A stretch of 64,000 nucleotides of DNA from Sinorhizobium fredii NGR234. Its GTDB lineage: Bacteria > Pseudomonadota > Alphaproteobacteria > Rhizobiales > Rhizobiaceae. The stretch covers positions 806,001 to 870,000 of the forward strand of contig NC_012587.1 in assembly GCF_000018545.1 (NCBI RefSeq), given 5' to 3'. The translations under genes were made by a program, and so were the position numbers. Positions within the stretch are counted from its first letter, which is position 1. Each line of letters starts with the position of its first letter. Under the pieces are notes generated by a model. The model was not told where the DNA came from. It saw nothing but the letters and a program-made list of their open reading frames with translations, and searched no databases. Positions 27,092-37,214 of this stretch are shown one piece after another.

Positions 27092-27540
27092 CCCGTAAGC
27101 AGAAACGGCTGGCGATCATCGGCGGCGGCGTAGGCTTTCTGACGGCCGCCGTCCTTCTGGTGATGTTCGCCTTCAGCCAGGCTGTCGCCTATTTCTATGT
27201 CCCGGGAGACCTTGCAAAGGCCGACCTTGCGCCGGGCACGCGCATCCGCCTTGGCGGGCTGGTAGAAGCGGGTTCGGTGAAACGGGGTGATGGCAAGACT
27301 GTCACCTTCAGCGTGACCGATACGCTCGCGGTGGTGCCGGTGACCTATACCGGCATTCTTCCTGACCTCTTTCGCGAGGGCCAGGGTGTCGTGGCGGAGG
27401 GCGCCTTCGTCGCCGGCAGCTCGGTTTTCGTTGCCGATACGGTGCTCGCCAAGCATGATGAGACCTACATGCCGAAGGACGTGGCCGACCGCCTGAAAGC
27501 GCAGGGCGTCACGCTCGGCGGGAAGGAAAACATTCAATGA
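27088..27540 (+). CDS. cycJ: heme chaperone CycJ (CcmE)
   Basis: Periplasmic heme carrier that binds heme covalently and passes it to the CcmF/CcmH ligase. The 150-residue protein has an N-terminal anchor ([22 protein letters not shown]) and an OB-fold domain. The heme-binding His123 and Tyr127 are in [12 protein letters not shown], the classical HxxxY motif. Overlaps cycH and cycK by ATGA. Confidence 0.95.
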   Translation: MTRKQKRLAIIGGGVGFLTAAVLLVMFAFSQAVAYFYVPGDLAKADLAPGTRIRLGGLVEAGSVKRGDGKTVTFSVTDTLAVVPVTYTGILPDLFREGQGVVAEGAFVAGSSVFVADTVLAKHDETYMPKDVADRLKAQGVTLGGKENIQ

Positions 27541-29525
27541 TCATCGAGCTCGGACACTATGTGCTGGTGCTGGCGCTCGCGACCGCGCTCATCCAGTCGG
27601 TGCTGCCGCTCGTCGGCGTGCGGCGCGGTGATCGGGCGCTCGTCGAATTGGCGGGCACTGCCGCAACCGTCTCCTTCCTGCTCGTTGCCTTCTCCTTTGC
27701 GGTGCTGACCTTCGCCTATGTGACCTCCGACTTCTCGGTCAGGAACGTCTGGGAGAACTCGCATTCGCTGAAGCCGCTGATCTACAAGATCTCCGGTGTC
27801 TGGGGCAATCACGAGGGCTCGATGCTCCTGTGGCTGTTGATCCTCGTCTTCTTTTCCGCCCTCGTGGCAAGCTTCGGCCGCAACCTGCCTGAAACCCTGA
27901 AGGCCAACGTTCTGGCGGCCCAGGCCTGGATCGCCGCCGCCTTCACGCTGTTCATCCTGCTGACGTCCAATCCTTTCGCGCGCCTCGTACCGGCCCCGGG
28001 CGAAGGCCGGGATCTGAACCCCGTGCTGCAGGACATCGGTCTGGCTATCCATCCGCCGTTGCTCTATCTCGGCTATGTCGGCTTTTCCGTCTGCTTTTCC
28101 TTTGCGATCGCCGCGCTGATAGAGGGCCGGATCGATGCGGCCTGGGCGCGTTGGGTCAGGCCCTGGGCCCTGGCAGCCTGGACATGCCTGACGGCGGGTA
28201 TCGCCATGGGCTCCTACTGGGCCTATTACGAGCTCGGCTGGGGCGGCTGGTGGTTCTGGGATCCAGTCGAGAACGCCTCCTTCATGCCCTGGCTGGCCGG
28301 CACGGCGCTATTGCACTCGGCGCTTGTCATGGAAAAGCGCGAGGCATTGAAGATCTGGACCGTGCTGCTGGCGATCCTGACCTTCTCGCTGTCGCTGCTC
28401 GGCACGTTCCTGGTGCGCTCCGGCGTGCTGACGTCGGTTCACGCCTTCGCCACCGATCCGACGCGCGGCGTCTTCATCCTGGCGATCCTCGTCGTCTTCA
28501 TCGGCGGCGCCTTGTCGCTCTTTGCATTCCGCGCCTCGCATCTGAAGTCGGGCGGTCTGTTCGCGCCGATCTCGCGGGAAGGCGCGCTGGTGTTGAACAA
28601 CCTGATCCTGACGACGGCAACGGCGACCGTGCTGACCGGCACACTCTACCCGCTGGTGCTCGAGGCCCTCACCGGGGACAAGATCTCGGTCGGCGCGCCC
28701 TTCTTCAACATGACCTTCGGCCTGTTGATGCTGCCCTTGCTCTTTGCGGTTCCCTTCGGGCCGCTGCTGGCATGGAAGCGCGGCGATCTCGCTGCGGCCG
28801 CCCAACGTCTCTTCGTCGCCGTGGGCGCGGGTCTGCTTTTCGCTGCCGCCGTCTACTATGCCAGGAACGGCGGGCCGGTTCTCGCCGCCCTCGGAATCGG
28901 GCTCGGCGTCTATCTGATCCTCGGCGCCATCACCGATGCCGCGCTTCGCTCCGGCCTCGGCAAGGTGGCGGCAAGCGTTGCCTGGCGGCGGTTCCTGGGC
29001 CTGCCGCGCTCGGCCTTCGGCACGGCGCTCGCCCATATCGGCCTTGGTATTACGCTGATCGGCATCGTCGCCGTGACGGCCTACGAGACGGAGACCGTCG
29101 TCGAGATGAAGCCTGGAATGCTCGTCGACGCCGGCGGCTACAGCTTGCGTTTCGATGGCATGCGCCAGGGGCGCGGACCGAACTATACCGAGGAGAGCGG
29201 TCACTTCACCGTCAGCCGTGGCGGCGTGAAGGTGACCGAGATCTGGTCGTCCAAGCGCCTCTATTCGGCGCGCCGGATGCCGACGACGGAGGCCGGCATC
29301 AGGACCTTCGGCCTCAGCCAGCTCTATGTTTCGCTGGGCGACGAGATGACCGACGGCGGGATCGTGGTGCGTATCTGGTGGAAGCCGCTGATCCTCTGCA
29401 TCTGGGGCGGCGCTCTCGTCATGATGGCGGGCGGCATGGTTTCCTTGAGCGATCGGCGCTTGCGGGTGGGTGCCCCGTCGCGCGCCGTCCGGGCGGCGCG
29501 GCTTGCCGCGGGGGCCGCGGAATGA
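27537..29525 (+). CDS. cycK: cytochrome c heme lyase subunit CycK (CcmF)
   Basis: A 662-residue polytopic membrane protein with about 14 spans. The tryptophan-rich WWD domain [19 protein letters not shown] is near residues 233-251, and external histidines include [12 protein letters not shown] near residue 96. It ligates heme to apocytochrome together with CcmH and CcmI. A periplasmic loop near the C terminus carries [19 protein letters not shown]. Overlaps both neighbours. Confidence 0.96.
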   Translation: MIIELGHYVLVLALATALIQSVLPLVGVRRGDRALVELAGTAATVSFLLVAFSFAVLTFAYVTSDFSVRNVWENSHSLKPLIYKISGVWGNHEGSMLLWLLILVFFSALVASFGRNLPETLKANVLAAQAWIAAAFTLFILLTSNPFARLVPAPGEGRDLNPVLQDIGLAIHPPLLYLGYVGFSVCFSFAIAALIEGRIDAAWARWVRPWALAAWTCLTAGIAMGSYWAYYELGWGGWWFWDPVENASFMPWLAGTALLHSALVMEKREALKIWTVLLAILTFSLSLLGTFLVRSGVLTSVHAFATDPTRGVFILAILVVFIGGALSLFAFRASHLKSGGLFAPISREGALVLNNLILTTATATVLTGTLYPLVLEALTGDKISVGAPFFNMTFGLLMLPLLFAVPFGPLLAWKRGDLAAAAQRLFVAVGAGLLFAAAVYYARNGGPVLAALGIGLGVYLILGAITDAALRSGLGKVAASVAWRRFLGLPRSAFGTALAHIGLGITLIGIVAVTAYETETVVEMKPGMLVDAGGYSLRFDGMRQGRGPNYTEESGHFTVSRGGVKVTEIWSSKRLYSARRMPTTEAGIRTFGLSQLYVSLGDEMTDGGIVVRIWWKPLILCIWGGALVMMAGGMVSLSDRRLRVGAPSRAVRAARLAAGAAE

Positions 29526-29977
29526 TCCGGCTCCTGGTCGCGCTGTTCCTTTCAGTCCTTTCCGTCGCGCCGGCCCTTGCGGTCAACCCGGACGAGGTGC
29601 TTGCCGATCCGGCGCTCGAAGCACGGGCGCGGGCGATCTCGGCTGAGCTTCGCTGCATGGTTTGCCAGAACCAGTCGATCGACGATTCCAACGCCGAACT
29701 CGCCAAGGATCTCCGTTTGCTCGTGCGCGAACGCCTGAAGAGCGGTGATTCCGACGAGGCGGTGATCGCCTATGTCGTCTCGCGCTATGGTGAGTTCGTG
29801 CTGCTCAATCCCCGTTTCGAGGCCAAGACGCTGGTTCTCTGGGGCATGCCCGTCCTCCTGCTCGTCCTTGGCGCGCTCACCCTGGTCGTCGCCGCGCGCC
29901 GGCGTGACGCGCGGCCGGCGGGCGCACCGCTTTCCGACGACGAAAAGGAAAAACTGGACAAGCTGCTCGGGCCGTAA
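29522..29977 (+). CDS. cycL: cytochrome c maturation thiol protein CycL (CcmH)
   Basis: A 151-residue protein with a signal peptide ([17 protein letters not shown]), the thiol motif [16 protein letters not shown] with Cys45 and Cys48, and a C-terminal membrane span ([19 protein letters not shown]). It reduces the CXXCH motif of apocytochrome c. It is the last gene of the operon; about 300 bases separate it from degP. Confidence 0.95.
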   Translation: MIRLLVALFLSVLSVAPALAVNPDEVLADPALEARARAISAELRCMVCQNQSIDDSNAELAKDLRLLVRERLKSGDSDEAVIAYVVSRYGEFVLLNPRFEAKTLVLWGMPVLLLVLGALTLVVAARRRDARPAGAPLSDDEKEKLDKLLGP

Positions 29978-30289
29978 GGTTACGGCGCCCTCCTCGGAAA
30001 CGCCTGAAAATTCAAGGAGATGAAGGGCTGCTTGGCTGCCGAGTCGAGCAGACCCGTAGATAGAGTACGACCGTCTTCCGCCCGCTCCGTCGAAACATTA
30101 CCAAAAATTCATCTTCCGGACAGAACCCAGTAAGGTCCCATCCGTTACACCTTGCGTCATCGGCTGTTCCTCCAGTCACAGCCAAACGAGCGGGTTCCGG
30201 GCGGTTCGCCCGGATACCTCGCTGGTGGTCAAGTTTCGAAGCTGTCCGCCGCTCGGCGGCGGCTTCATGCAAGAGAGAAGGCAAAACGC
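29978..30289 (+). promoter_or_regulatory. degP promoter and leader region
   Basis: 312 bp without a gene. It must hold the degP promoter, since a separate envelope-stress promoter is expected for this protease. I see no confident sigma-factor motif. AGAGAAGG at about 30274-30281 is the degP ribosome site. Confidence 0.35.
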
Positions 30290-31855
30290 ATGTCCATGAT
30301 CAAAACTCCGCGTCCCTCGCTGAAGACCGTTCTGAAGACCTCCACGGTCGCCGGTCTTGCCGCCGTCATGCTGACGACAGGCCTGCCGGCGCAGATCACC
30401 CAGTCCTTCGCCGAGGCCGTCAAGGTGCAGGCGCCTTCCGTTCCGAGTTTCGCCAACGTTGTCGACGCCGTTTCCCCGGCCGTCGTTTCCGTTCGCGTCC
30501 AGGCACGGGAACAGGCGTCCAATGACGAAAGCAACTTCACCTTCGATTTCGGTGGCCGCGGTTTTGAAGACCTGCCTGACGACCACCCGTTGAAGCGTTT
30601 CTTCCGTGAATTCGGCGGTCCCGATTCCCGGGACGGCGATCGGGCCGATCGCTGGCGTGATCGGCGCGGTCCGCGTGGGGAAGGTCGCCTGCGCCCGAGA
30701 GCCCAGGGCTCCGGCTTCTTCATCACCGAGGATGGCTACCTCGTCACCAACAACCACGTCGTCTCCGATGGCTCCGCCTTCACGGTCATCATGAATGACG
30801 GAACGGAGCTCGATGCCAAGCTTGTCGGCAAGGACAGCCGCACCGATCTTGCCGTTCTCAAGGTCGATTCGGCCAACCGCAAGTTCACCCATGTCAGCTT
30901 CGCCGACGACAAGAATGTCAGGGTCGGCGACTGGGTGGTCGCGGTCGGCAATCCCTTCGGTCTCGGCGGCACCGTGACGGCGGGTATCGTCTCGGCACGC
31001 GGCCGCGACATCGGCTCCGGCCCCTATGACGATTATCTGCAGGTCGACGCGGCGGTGAACCGCGGCAATTCCGGTGGCCCGACGTTCAATCTCTCCGGCG
31101 AGGTCGTCGGCATCAACACGGCGATCTTCTCGCCGTCGGGCGGCAATGTCGGCATCGCCTTCGCAATTCCTGCTTCGGTGGCGAAGGATGTCGTCGACTC
31201 CCTGATCAAGGACGGTTCCGTTTCGCGTGGCTGGCTCGGCGTTCAGATCCAGCCCGTAACGAAGGACATCGCCGAGTCGCTCGGCCTTTCGGAAGCGAGC
31301 GGTGCCCTGGTCGTCGAGCCGCAGGCGGGTTCGCCCGGCGAGAAGGCCGGCATCAAGAAGGGCGACATCGTGACCGCGCTCAACGGCGAGCCGGTCAAGG
31401 ATCCGCGCGATCTGGCACGCCGGGTAGCGACGATGCGTCCGGGAGCGACCGCCGATGTCACCCTCTGGCGTGACGGCAAGTCTCAGAGCGTCAAGCTCGA
31501 GATCGGCACGCTGCCGGAGGAAGCCAAGGCGACCACGCCGGACACGAGCGACGAGCAGACCGACCAGGGTCAGGCCGGCGAAGAGGCCTTGGCCGATCTC
31601 GGCCTGGCGGTCACCCCTTCGGAAGACGGCGCGGGCGTCACTATTGCCTCCGTTGATCCGGACTCAGACGCTGCCGATCGCGGCCTGAAGGAAGGCGAGA
31701 AGATCGTCTCCGTCAACAATCAGGAAGTGAAGTCGGCGGACGACATCCTCAAGGTGATCAACAACGCCAAGAAGGATGGCCGCAGCAAGGCGCTCTTCCA
31801 AATCCAGGCCGATGAGGGCAGCCGTTTCGTCGCGCTGCCGATCGCGCAGAGCTGA
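30290..31855 (+). CDS. degP: periplasmic serine protease/chaperone DegP (HtrA, Do family)
   Basis: Degrades or refolds damaged envelope proteins. 521 residues: a signal sequence ending near residue 43, a trypsin-like domain with triad His156 (TNNHVV), Asp186 (RTDLAVL) and Ser261 (GNSGGP), then two PDZ domains (about 290-380 and 420-515). A basic insertion, RADRWRDRRGPRGEGRLRPRAQG, lies before the catalytic domain. In Sinorhizobium this gene (degP1) follows cycL, as here. A terminator follows at 31931. Confidence 0.95.
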   Translation: MSMIKTPRPSLKTVLKTSTVAGLAAVMLTTGLPAQITQSFAEAVKVQAPSVPSFANVVDAVSPAVVSVRVQAREQASNDESNFTFDFGGRGFEDLPDDHPLKRFFREFGGPDSRDGDRADRWRDRRGPRGEGRLRPRAQGSGFFITEDGYLVTNNHVVSDGSAFTVIMNDGTELDAKLVGKDSRTDLAVLKVDSANRKFTHVSFADDKNVRVGDWVVAVGNPFGLGGTVTAGIVSARGRDIGSGPYDDYLQVDAAVNRGNSGGPTFNLSGEVVGINTAIFSPSGGNVGIAFAIPASVAKDVVDSLIKDGSVSRGWLGVQIQPVTKDIAESLGLSEASGALVVEPQAGSPGEKAGIKKGDIVTALNGEPVKDPRDLARRVATMRPGATADVTLWRDGKSQSVKLEIGTLPEEAKATTPDTSDEQTDQGQAGEEALADLGLAVTPSEDGAGVTIASVDPDSDAADRGLKEGEKIVSVNNQEVKSADDILKVINNAKKDGRSKALFQIQADEGSRFVALPIAQS

Positions 31856-31930
31856 GAGCGGCTATAGCAAATCACCGGGAGCGGGTGTGCGCCAAGAGCT
31901 TTACTGCCCGCATCCCGGCCGACGACCAGG

Positions 31931-31962
31931 CGCCGCGACATCTTCCGATATCGCGGCGTTTT
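31931..31962 (+). terminator. terminator of degP
   Basis: CGCCGCGA-C-ATC, loop TTCC, and GAT-A-TCGCGGCG form a stem with one mismatch, followed by TTTTCT. It lies 75 bases past the degP stop. Confidence 0.8.
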
Positions 31963-32035
31963 CTATTCCGGCCGAATCCTGCATTCGGCCAATGCGAACC
32001 CCGAAACCGGTTGAGACGAACAGAGGTCCGGGACT

Positions 32036-32737
32036 ATGGTCACCCGTATGAAGATTCTGATTGTTGAAGATGATCTCGAGGCGGCCGCCTATCTTGCGAA
32101 GGCGTTCCGCGAAGCGGGCATCGTGTCCGACCACGCCAGCGACGGCGAGAGCGGCTTGTTCATGGCGAGCGAAAACGCCTATGACGCGCTCGTCGTGGAC
32201 CGCATGTTGCCGCGCCGGGACGGTCTGTCGCTGATCAGCGAATTGAGGCGCAGGGGCATCCATACGCCGGTGCTCATCCTCTCGGCCCTCGGCCAGGTGG
32301 ACGACCGGGTGACCGGCCTTCGCGCCGGCGGCGACGACTACCTCCCCAAACCCTATGCTTTCAGCGAGCTCCTGGCGCGCGTCGAAGTGCTCGGCCGGCG
32401 CAAGGGCACGCCCGACCAGGACATGGTCTATCGCGTCGGCGACCTCGAACTGGACCGGCTCGCCCATTCGGTCCGCCGACAGGGCAAGGAAATCCCGCTG
32501 CAGCCCCGCGAGTTCCGGCTGCTCGAATATCTGATGAAGAATGCCGGGCAGGTCGTGACCAGAACCATGCTGCTCGAAAACGTGTGGGATTATCATTTCG
32601 ACCCGCAGACCAACGTGATCGACGTGCATGTGTCGCGCTTGCGCTCCAAGATCGAGAAGGATTTCGAACCGCCGCTGCTGAGGACCGTTCGCGGCGCCGG
32701 CTACATGATCAAGGACGACCGGATCGCCGAGGCATGA
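32036..32737 (+). CDS. OmpR-family response regulator
   Basis: A 233-residue regulator: receiver with acidic pair EDD near residue 12, Asp55 in LVVDRMLP, Lys in DYLPKPYAF, and a winged-helix C-terminal domain (LQPREFRLLEYLMKNAGQVV, TNVIDVHVSRLRSKI). The ATG at 32036 has GAGG ten bases upstream; an ATG four codons on is possible. It overlaps the kinase gene by ATGA. Position after degP suggests an envelope-related role, which is inference. Confidence 0.92.
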   Translation: MVTRMKILIVEDDLEAAAYLAKAFREAGIVSDHASDGESGLFMASENAYDALVVDRMLPRRDGLSLISELRRRGIHTPVLILSALGQVDDRVTGLRAGGDDYLPKPYAFSELLARVEVLGRRKGTPDQDMVYRVGDLELDRLAHSVRRQGKEIPLQPREFRLLEYLMKNAGQVVTRTMLLENVWDYHFDPQTNVIDVHVSRLRSKIEKDFEPPLLRTVRGAGYMIKDDRIAEA

Positions 32738-34131
32738 GCAAATTCGGCGTTCTGTTCAGGACGACCGCGGTCCGGCTCTCCGCGCTCTATCTCGTCCTCT
32801 TCTCCCTCTGCGCCGTCTTCCTCGTCTTCTACGTCACCGGCATGTCCGAGCGTCTGCTGCAGCAGCAGACGCGTGAAGCGATAGCCGTCGAAGCGGCCCA
32901 GATCGAGGACATTTACGAGCGTGCCGGCGTCAACGGCATGCTTCGCTCGCTGGAGCGTCGGGCGCGCCAGCCGGGCGCCAACCTCTACGTCATAGCCGGA
33001 CCGAGCGGGGAAATCCTTGCCGGCAACGTCGCCGGTCTCGAGCCGGGTTTGCTGGACGACGAAGGCTGGAAGTCTGAGCCGTTCCGCTACCGGCGCTTCA
33101 CCGATGAAAACCGCGCCGACAATCACGTCGCGCTCGCCCAGGTGCTCGTTCTGGACAACGGCCTCAGAATCCTCGTTGGGCGCGATCTCCAGGAACCGGA
33201 AAAGTTTCGTGTTCTGGTGCGCCAGGCGCTCGTCGTGGCGCTCGGTATCATGGGGCTCGGCGCGCTGGTCATCTGGTTCGGCATCGGCCGCAATGCCCTG
33301 AGGCGCATCGACCGGATGTCGGAGGCCAGCACCAAGATCATGGCCGGAGATCTTTCGCAGCGGCTGCCGACGAGCGGTTCGGGTGACGAGTTCGATCGCC
33401 TGTCGGAATCGCTGAACGCCATGCTGGGTCGGATCGAGAAGCTGAACGAGGGTCTGAAGCAGGTCTCCGACAACATCGCCCACGACCTCAAGACGCCGCT
33501 GACACGGCTGCGCAACAAGGCCGAAGCGGCGCTCGCCAGCAAGGAAGGCGGCAACCAAAACGGCGCGCTCGAGGAAATCATCGGTGAATCCGACCAGCTG
33601 ATCCGTACCTTCAATGCGCTTTTGATGATTTCACGTGTCGAGGCGGGCTCTGCCGTCGCCGAGATGAGCGAGGTCGATTTGTCCGGCATCGTTGGCGATT
33701 GCGCGGAGCTTTACGAGCCCGCCGCCGAGGAAAACGCTCTCCGCCTCGAAGCGGATATTCAACCCGGCGTGGTCATTTCCGGCAACCGCGAGCTGATCGG
33801 CCAGGCGCTCGGAAACCTGATCGACAACGCGATCAAATATGCGGAAGGAGCGGAAAATCCGCTTCTTCGGGTCGAGATGAAGAAGGGCGGTGGCAATGCT
33901 GTCCTGACGGTCGCCGATCACGGTCCGGGCGTCCCCGACACCATGCGCGGCGAAGTGGTCAAGCGCTTCGTCCGGCTGGACGAAAGCCGCTCGAAGCCCG
34001 GCACCGGCCTCGGTCTTTCGCTTGTCGAGGCCGTGATGGAAATGCACCATGGCTCGTTGCATCTCTCGGCGACGGAACCGGATGGTAGGGGGCTGACGGT
34101 GCGCATGGTTTTCCCGGCCGGAGCGACCTGA
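32734..34131 (+). CDS. sensor histidine kinase partner of the preceding regulator
   Basis: A 465-residue kinase: spans at about 14-36 and 163-185 with a periplasmic sensor between, HAMP (about 186-238), His250 in DNIAHDLKTPLTRLR, and HATPase boxes NLIDNAIKYA, DHGPGVP and GTGLGLSL. It is translationally coupled to the response regulator. The stimulus is unknown; the small periplasmic domain contains GRRYR-like basic patches and no obvious ligand motif. Confidence 0.92.
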   Translation: MSKFGVLFRTTAVRLSALYLVLFSLCAVFLVFYVTGMSERLLQQQTREAIAVEAAQIEDIYERAGVNGMLRSLERRARQPGANLYVIAGPSGEILAGNVAGLEPGLLDDEGWKSEPFRYRRFTDENRADNHVALAQVLVLDNGLRILVGRDLQEPEKFRVLVRQALVVALGIMGLGALVIWFGIGRNALRRIDRMSEASTKIMAGDLSQRLPTSGSGDEFDRLSESLNAMLGRIEKLNEGLKQVSDNIAHDLKTPLTRLRNKAEAALASKEGGNQNGALEEIIGESDQLIRTFNALLMISRVEAGSAVAEMSEVDLSGIVGDCAELYEPAAEENALRLEADIQPGVVISGNRELIGQALGNLIDNAIKYAEGAENPLLRVEMKKGGGNAVLTVADHGPGVPDTMRGEVVKRFVRLDESRSKPGTGLGLSLVEAVMEMHHGSLHLSATEPDGRGLTVRMVFPAGAT

Positions 34132-34203
34132 TACATCCGTTGCGACAAGGATTGGTTGGTCAAGGGTATTGCCGACGATCCGCAGGGGAGGAGGAGGAGT
34201 CCG

Positions 34204-37161
34204 ATGGTGGACGCGACCGAGAAGCGCTTGTCCGATATCGAGGCAGTGACGATCCGCCCGGCAAGCCAGGCCGACGCAAAGGTTGCTCTTTCCGTGCTCA
34301 AGGATATGGCGAAAGGGCACGAGCCGATCGCGAAGCTCCTGGCGTCCGATACGCCGCTCAAGCACTTTATCCTCGCCGCTTTCGCGCTCTCGCCGTTTCT
34401 GCGCGATACGGCCGCCAGCAGCCCCGCCATTCTCGAGGCACTGCTGAGCGAGAGCCTGCCTGGATTTCTGCGGAGCCGGATCGATGCGGCGCGGCTGGCA
34501 TGGCAGGGCGAGGCGGCAGGCCGAGCCCTGCCGGATGCGGAGATCATGTCGCGGCTGCGGCGGGCAAGGCGCGAGGTTGCCTTTGCCGTCGCGCTGGCCG
34601 ATCTCTCCCGGCTGTTCGATGGCCGCGAAACGACGCGTTGGCTGAGCGACTTCGCCGGTGCCGCCGTGTCGGCGGCCATCGACCATCTGCTGCTCGGCGC
34701 CCATGAAAGCGGCAAGTTCGTGCTGCCGGATTCCTCGGCGCCAAGTGTCGGCTCGGGCGTTGTCGTGCTCGGCATGGGCAAGCTCGGCGCCTGCGAACTC
34801 AACTATTCCTCCGACATCGACCTGGTGATTTTCTATGATCCGCAGTCCGGTATCCTCGTCGGTCGGGACGAGGCGACGGAGACTTTTGCCCGGCTCCTGC
34901 GACGGCTGATCCGCATCCTGCAGGAGCGGACTGGTGACGGCTATGTGTTCCGCACCGACCTGCGCCTGCGGCCCGATCCCGGTTCGACTCCGCTCGCCAT
35001 CCCGGTCGATGCGGCGATGCTCTATTATGAAAGCAGGGGGCAGAACTGGGAGCGGGCGGCTTTCATCAAGGCGCGGCCGATTGCCGGCGACCTCATGGCC
35101 GGCGAACGTTTCCTCAAGGAACTGACGCCCTTCGTCTTCCGAAAATATCTGGATTATGCGGCAATCGCCGATATTCACTCGATCAAGCGGCAGATCCACG
35201 CGCATAAGGGCCACGGCGAAATCGCCGTGAAGGGGCACAACGTCAAGCTCGGCCGGGGCGGCATCCGCGAGATCGAGTTTTTCGTGCAGACCCAGCAACT
35301 CATTGCCGGCGGCCGGACGCCCGCGCTCCGGCTGCGCGAAACCGAGGCGATGCTTAACGTGCTCGCCGAAACCGGCTGGATCGATCGCGCGACGGCGCAC
35401 GAACTGGTCGACGCCTATTGGTTCCTTCGCGACGTCGAACACCGCATCCAGATGGTGCATGACGAGCAGACCCACCTCATGCCCGAAAGCGAGGCGGAGC
35501 TGAGGCGGATCGCCTCAATGCTCGGTTTCGAAGATACGGCGTCGTTCGCCAGGGAGTTTTCCCGCGTGCTGCGAACGGTCGAGCGGCGCTATGCACAGCT
35601 TTTCGAACAGGAGGCAAGGCTCTCGGCCGAGACGGGAAATCTGGTTTTCACCGGCCAGCAAGATGACCCGGATACGCTCGATACCCTGAAGAGGCTGGGC
35701 TTCCAGCGTCCCTCCGACATCGCCCGCATCATCCGCACCTGGCATTACGGGCGCTATCGGGCGACCCAATCCGTCGAGGCCCGCGAACGCCTGACGGAAT
35801 TGACGCCGGAGCTTCTGCGCGTCTTCGGCGAAAGCCGGCGCGCCGACGAGGCGCTGCTGCGCTTCGACCAGTTCCTCTCCGGCCTGCCGGCCGGCATCCA
35901 GCTCTTCTCGCTGCTCGGCAGCAATCCGGGGCTGTTGTCGCTGATCGTCAATATCATGTCCTCGGCGCCGCGTCTGGCGGATATCATCGCCGCCAGGCCG
36001 CATGTCTTCGACGGCATGCTTGACCCGGGCCTTCTCGCCGAACTGCCGACGAGGGACTATCTGGCGCCGCGGATCGCCAATTTTGTCGCCGGCGCCCACC
36101 ACTATGAGGAGGTGCTGGATCGCCTGCGCATCATCGCCGCCGAGCAACGCTTCCTGATCGGCATCCGGTTGCTGACCGGATCGATCTCCGGCCTGCAGGC
36201 GGGAAGGGCCTTCACCGATCTCGCCGACCTGATCATTGCCGCCGCGCTCGACGCCGTTCTGGAAGAGGTCCGCTCGGCGCATGGCCGTTTTCCTGGGGGC
36301 CGCGTCGCCGTCGTCGGCATGGGAAAGCTCGGCAGCCACGAACTGACGGCCGGATCCGACGTCGACCTCATCCTGCTCTACGACTATGACAGCGATGCCC
36401 ACGAATCCGATGGTGCCAAGCCGCTCGACGCGACACGCTATTTCACGCGTGTGACGCAGCGGCTGATCGCCGCGCTTTCCGCGCCGACCGCCGAGGGCAT
36501 CCTCTACAATGTCGACATGCGGCTCAGGCCCTCGGGCAACAAGGGGCCGGTCGCGACGCGCATCACCGCCTTCGCCAAATATCAGCGCGAGGAGGCCTGG
36601 ACCTGGGAGCATCTGGCGCTGACGCGTGCCCGATGCATCTGCGGCGACGAAAGCCTGATCGGCGAGGCGGAAGCGATCTTCGCCGAGGTGCTTTCCCAGA
36701 AGCGCGATATCGCCAAGATCCGCAAGGACGTCGAGGAGATGCGCGATCTTATCGACAGGGAGAAGCCGCCGAGCGATATCTGGGATTTCAAGCTGATCCC
36801 CGGCGGCCTCGTCGACATCGAGTTCATCGCCCAATATCTGACGCTGGTGGCGCCGGCAAAAGGCGAGGCACCGCCGCCTGCCGGAACCCATACGATGGAG
36901 GTGCTGAAGGGGCTCGGCGCCACCTTGATGGATGCGAACGATCTCGACACGGCGGTCGAGGCGCTGGCGCTCTTTGCGGAGGTCTCGCAGATCGTCCGGC
37001 TTTGCATCGACGGCGATTTCGACCCGAAGGACGCGCCTGCCGGCCTCGTCGATCTCGTCTGCCGGGCGGGGGACTATCCGGATCTAAAGCATCTCGAGGC
37101 GGACATACGCCGCTTCTCCAAGGCGGTGCGCCGCATCTTCCAGTCGGTTCTCGCGGCCTGA
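34204..37161 (+). CDS. glnE: glutamine synthetase adenylyltransferase/adenylyl-removing enzyme GlnE
   Basis: Bifunctional enzyme that adenylylates and deadenylylates glutamine synthetase in response to PII. The 985-residue length is typical. There are two nucleotidyltransferase domains, each with a GMGKLG motif: near residue 190 (ELNYSSDIDLVIFYD, adenylyl-removing half) and near 704 (ELTAGSDVDLILLYD, adenylylating half). Each is followed by a helical region. The ATG at 34204 was chosen because GGAGGAGGAGGAG lies just ahead; an upstream TTG is in frame. It converges on pleC. Confidence 0.95.
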   Translation: MVDATEKRLSDIEAVTIRPASQADAKVALSVLKDMAKGHEPIAKLLASDTPLKHFILAAFALSPFLRDTAASSPAILEALLSESLPGFLRSRIDAARLAWQGEAAGRALPDAEIMSRLRRARREVAFAVALADLSRLFDGRETTRWLSDFAGAAVSAAIDHLLLGAHESGKFVLPDSSAPSVGSGVVVLGMGKLGACELNYSSDIDLVIFYDPQSGILVGRDEATETFARLLRRLIRILQERTGDGYVFRTDLRLRPDPGSTPLAIPVDAAMLYYESRGQNWERAAFIKARPIAGDLMAGERFLKELTPFVFRKYLDYAAIADIHSIKRQIHAHKGHGEIAVKGHNVKLGRGGIREIEFFVQTQQLIAGGRTPALRLRETEAMLNVLAETGWIDRATAHELVDAYWFLRDVEHRIQMVHDEQTHLMPESEAELRRIASMLGFEDTASFAREFSRVLRTVERRYAQLFEQEARLSAETGNLVFTGQQDDPDTLDTLKRLGFQRPSDIARIIRTWHYGRYRATQSVEARERLTELTPELLRVFGESRRADEALLRFDQFLSGLPAGIQLFSLLGSNPGLLSLIVNIMSSAPRLADIIAARPHVFDGMLDPGLLAELPTRDYLAPRIANFVAGAHHYEEVLDRLRIIAAEQRFLIGIRLLTGSISGLQAGRAFTDLADLIIAAALDAVLEEVRSAHGRFPGGRVAVVGMGKLGSHELTAGSDVDLILLYDYDSDAHESDGAKPLDATRYFTRVTQRLIAALSAPTAEGILYNVDMRLRPSGNKGPVATRITAFAKYQREEAWTWEHLALTRARCICGDESLIGEAEAIFAEVLSQKRDIAKIRKDVEEMRDLIDREKPPSDIWDFKLIPGGLVDIEFIAQYLTLVAPAKGEAPPPAGTHTMEVLKGLGATLMDANDLDTAVEALALFAEVSQIVRLCIDGDFDPKDAPAGLVDLVCRAGDYPDLKHLEADIRRFSKAVRRIFQSVLAA

Positions 37162-37171
37162 TCCGGAAGGC

Positions 37172-37198
37172 TCTAAGGTCGCTGTAGCGCTTTGAATG
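37172..37198 (+). repeat. fragment of palindromic mosaic repeat
   Basis: CTAAGGTCGCTGTAGCGCTTTGAATGCTGC matches the central module of the family-1 repeat (AAGGTCGCTGTAGCACTTTG) without either palindrome. It lies in the glnE-pleC convergent gap. Confidence 0.55.
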
Positions 37199-37214
37199 CT
37201 GCCGCCGCTGCTGC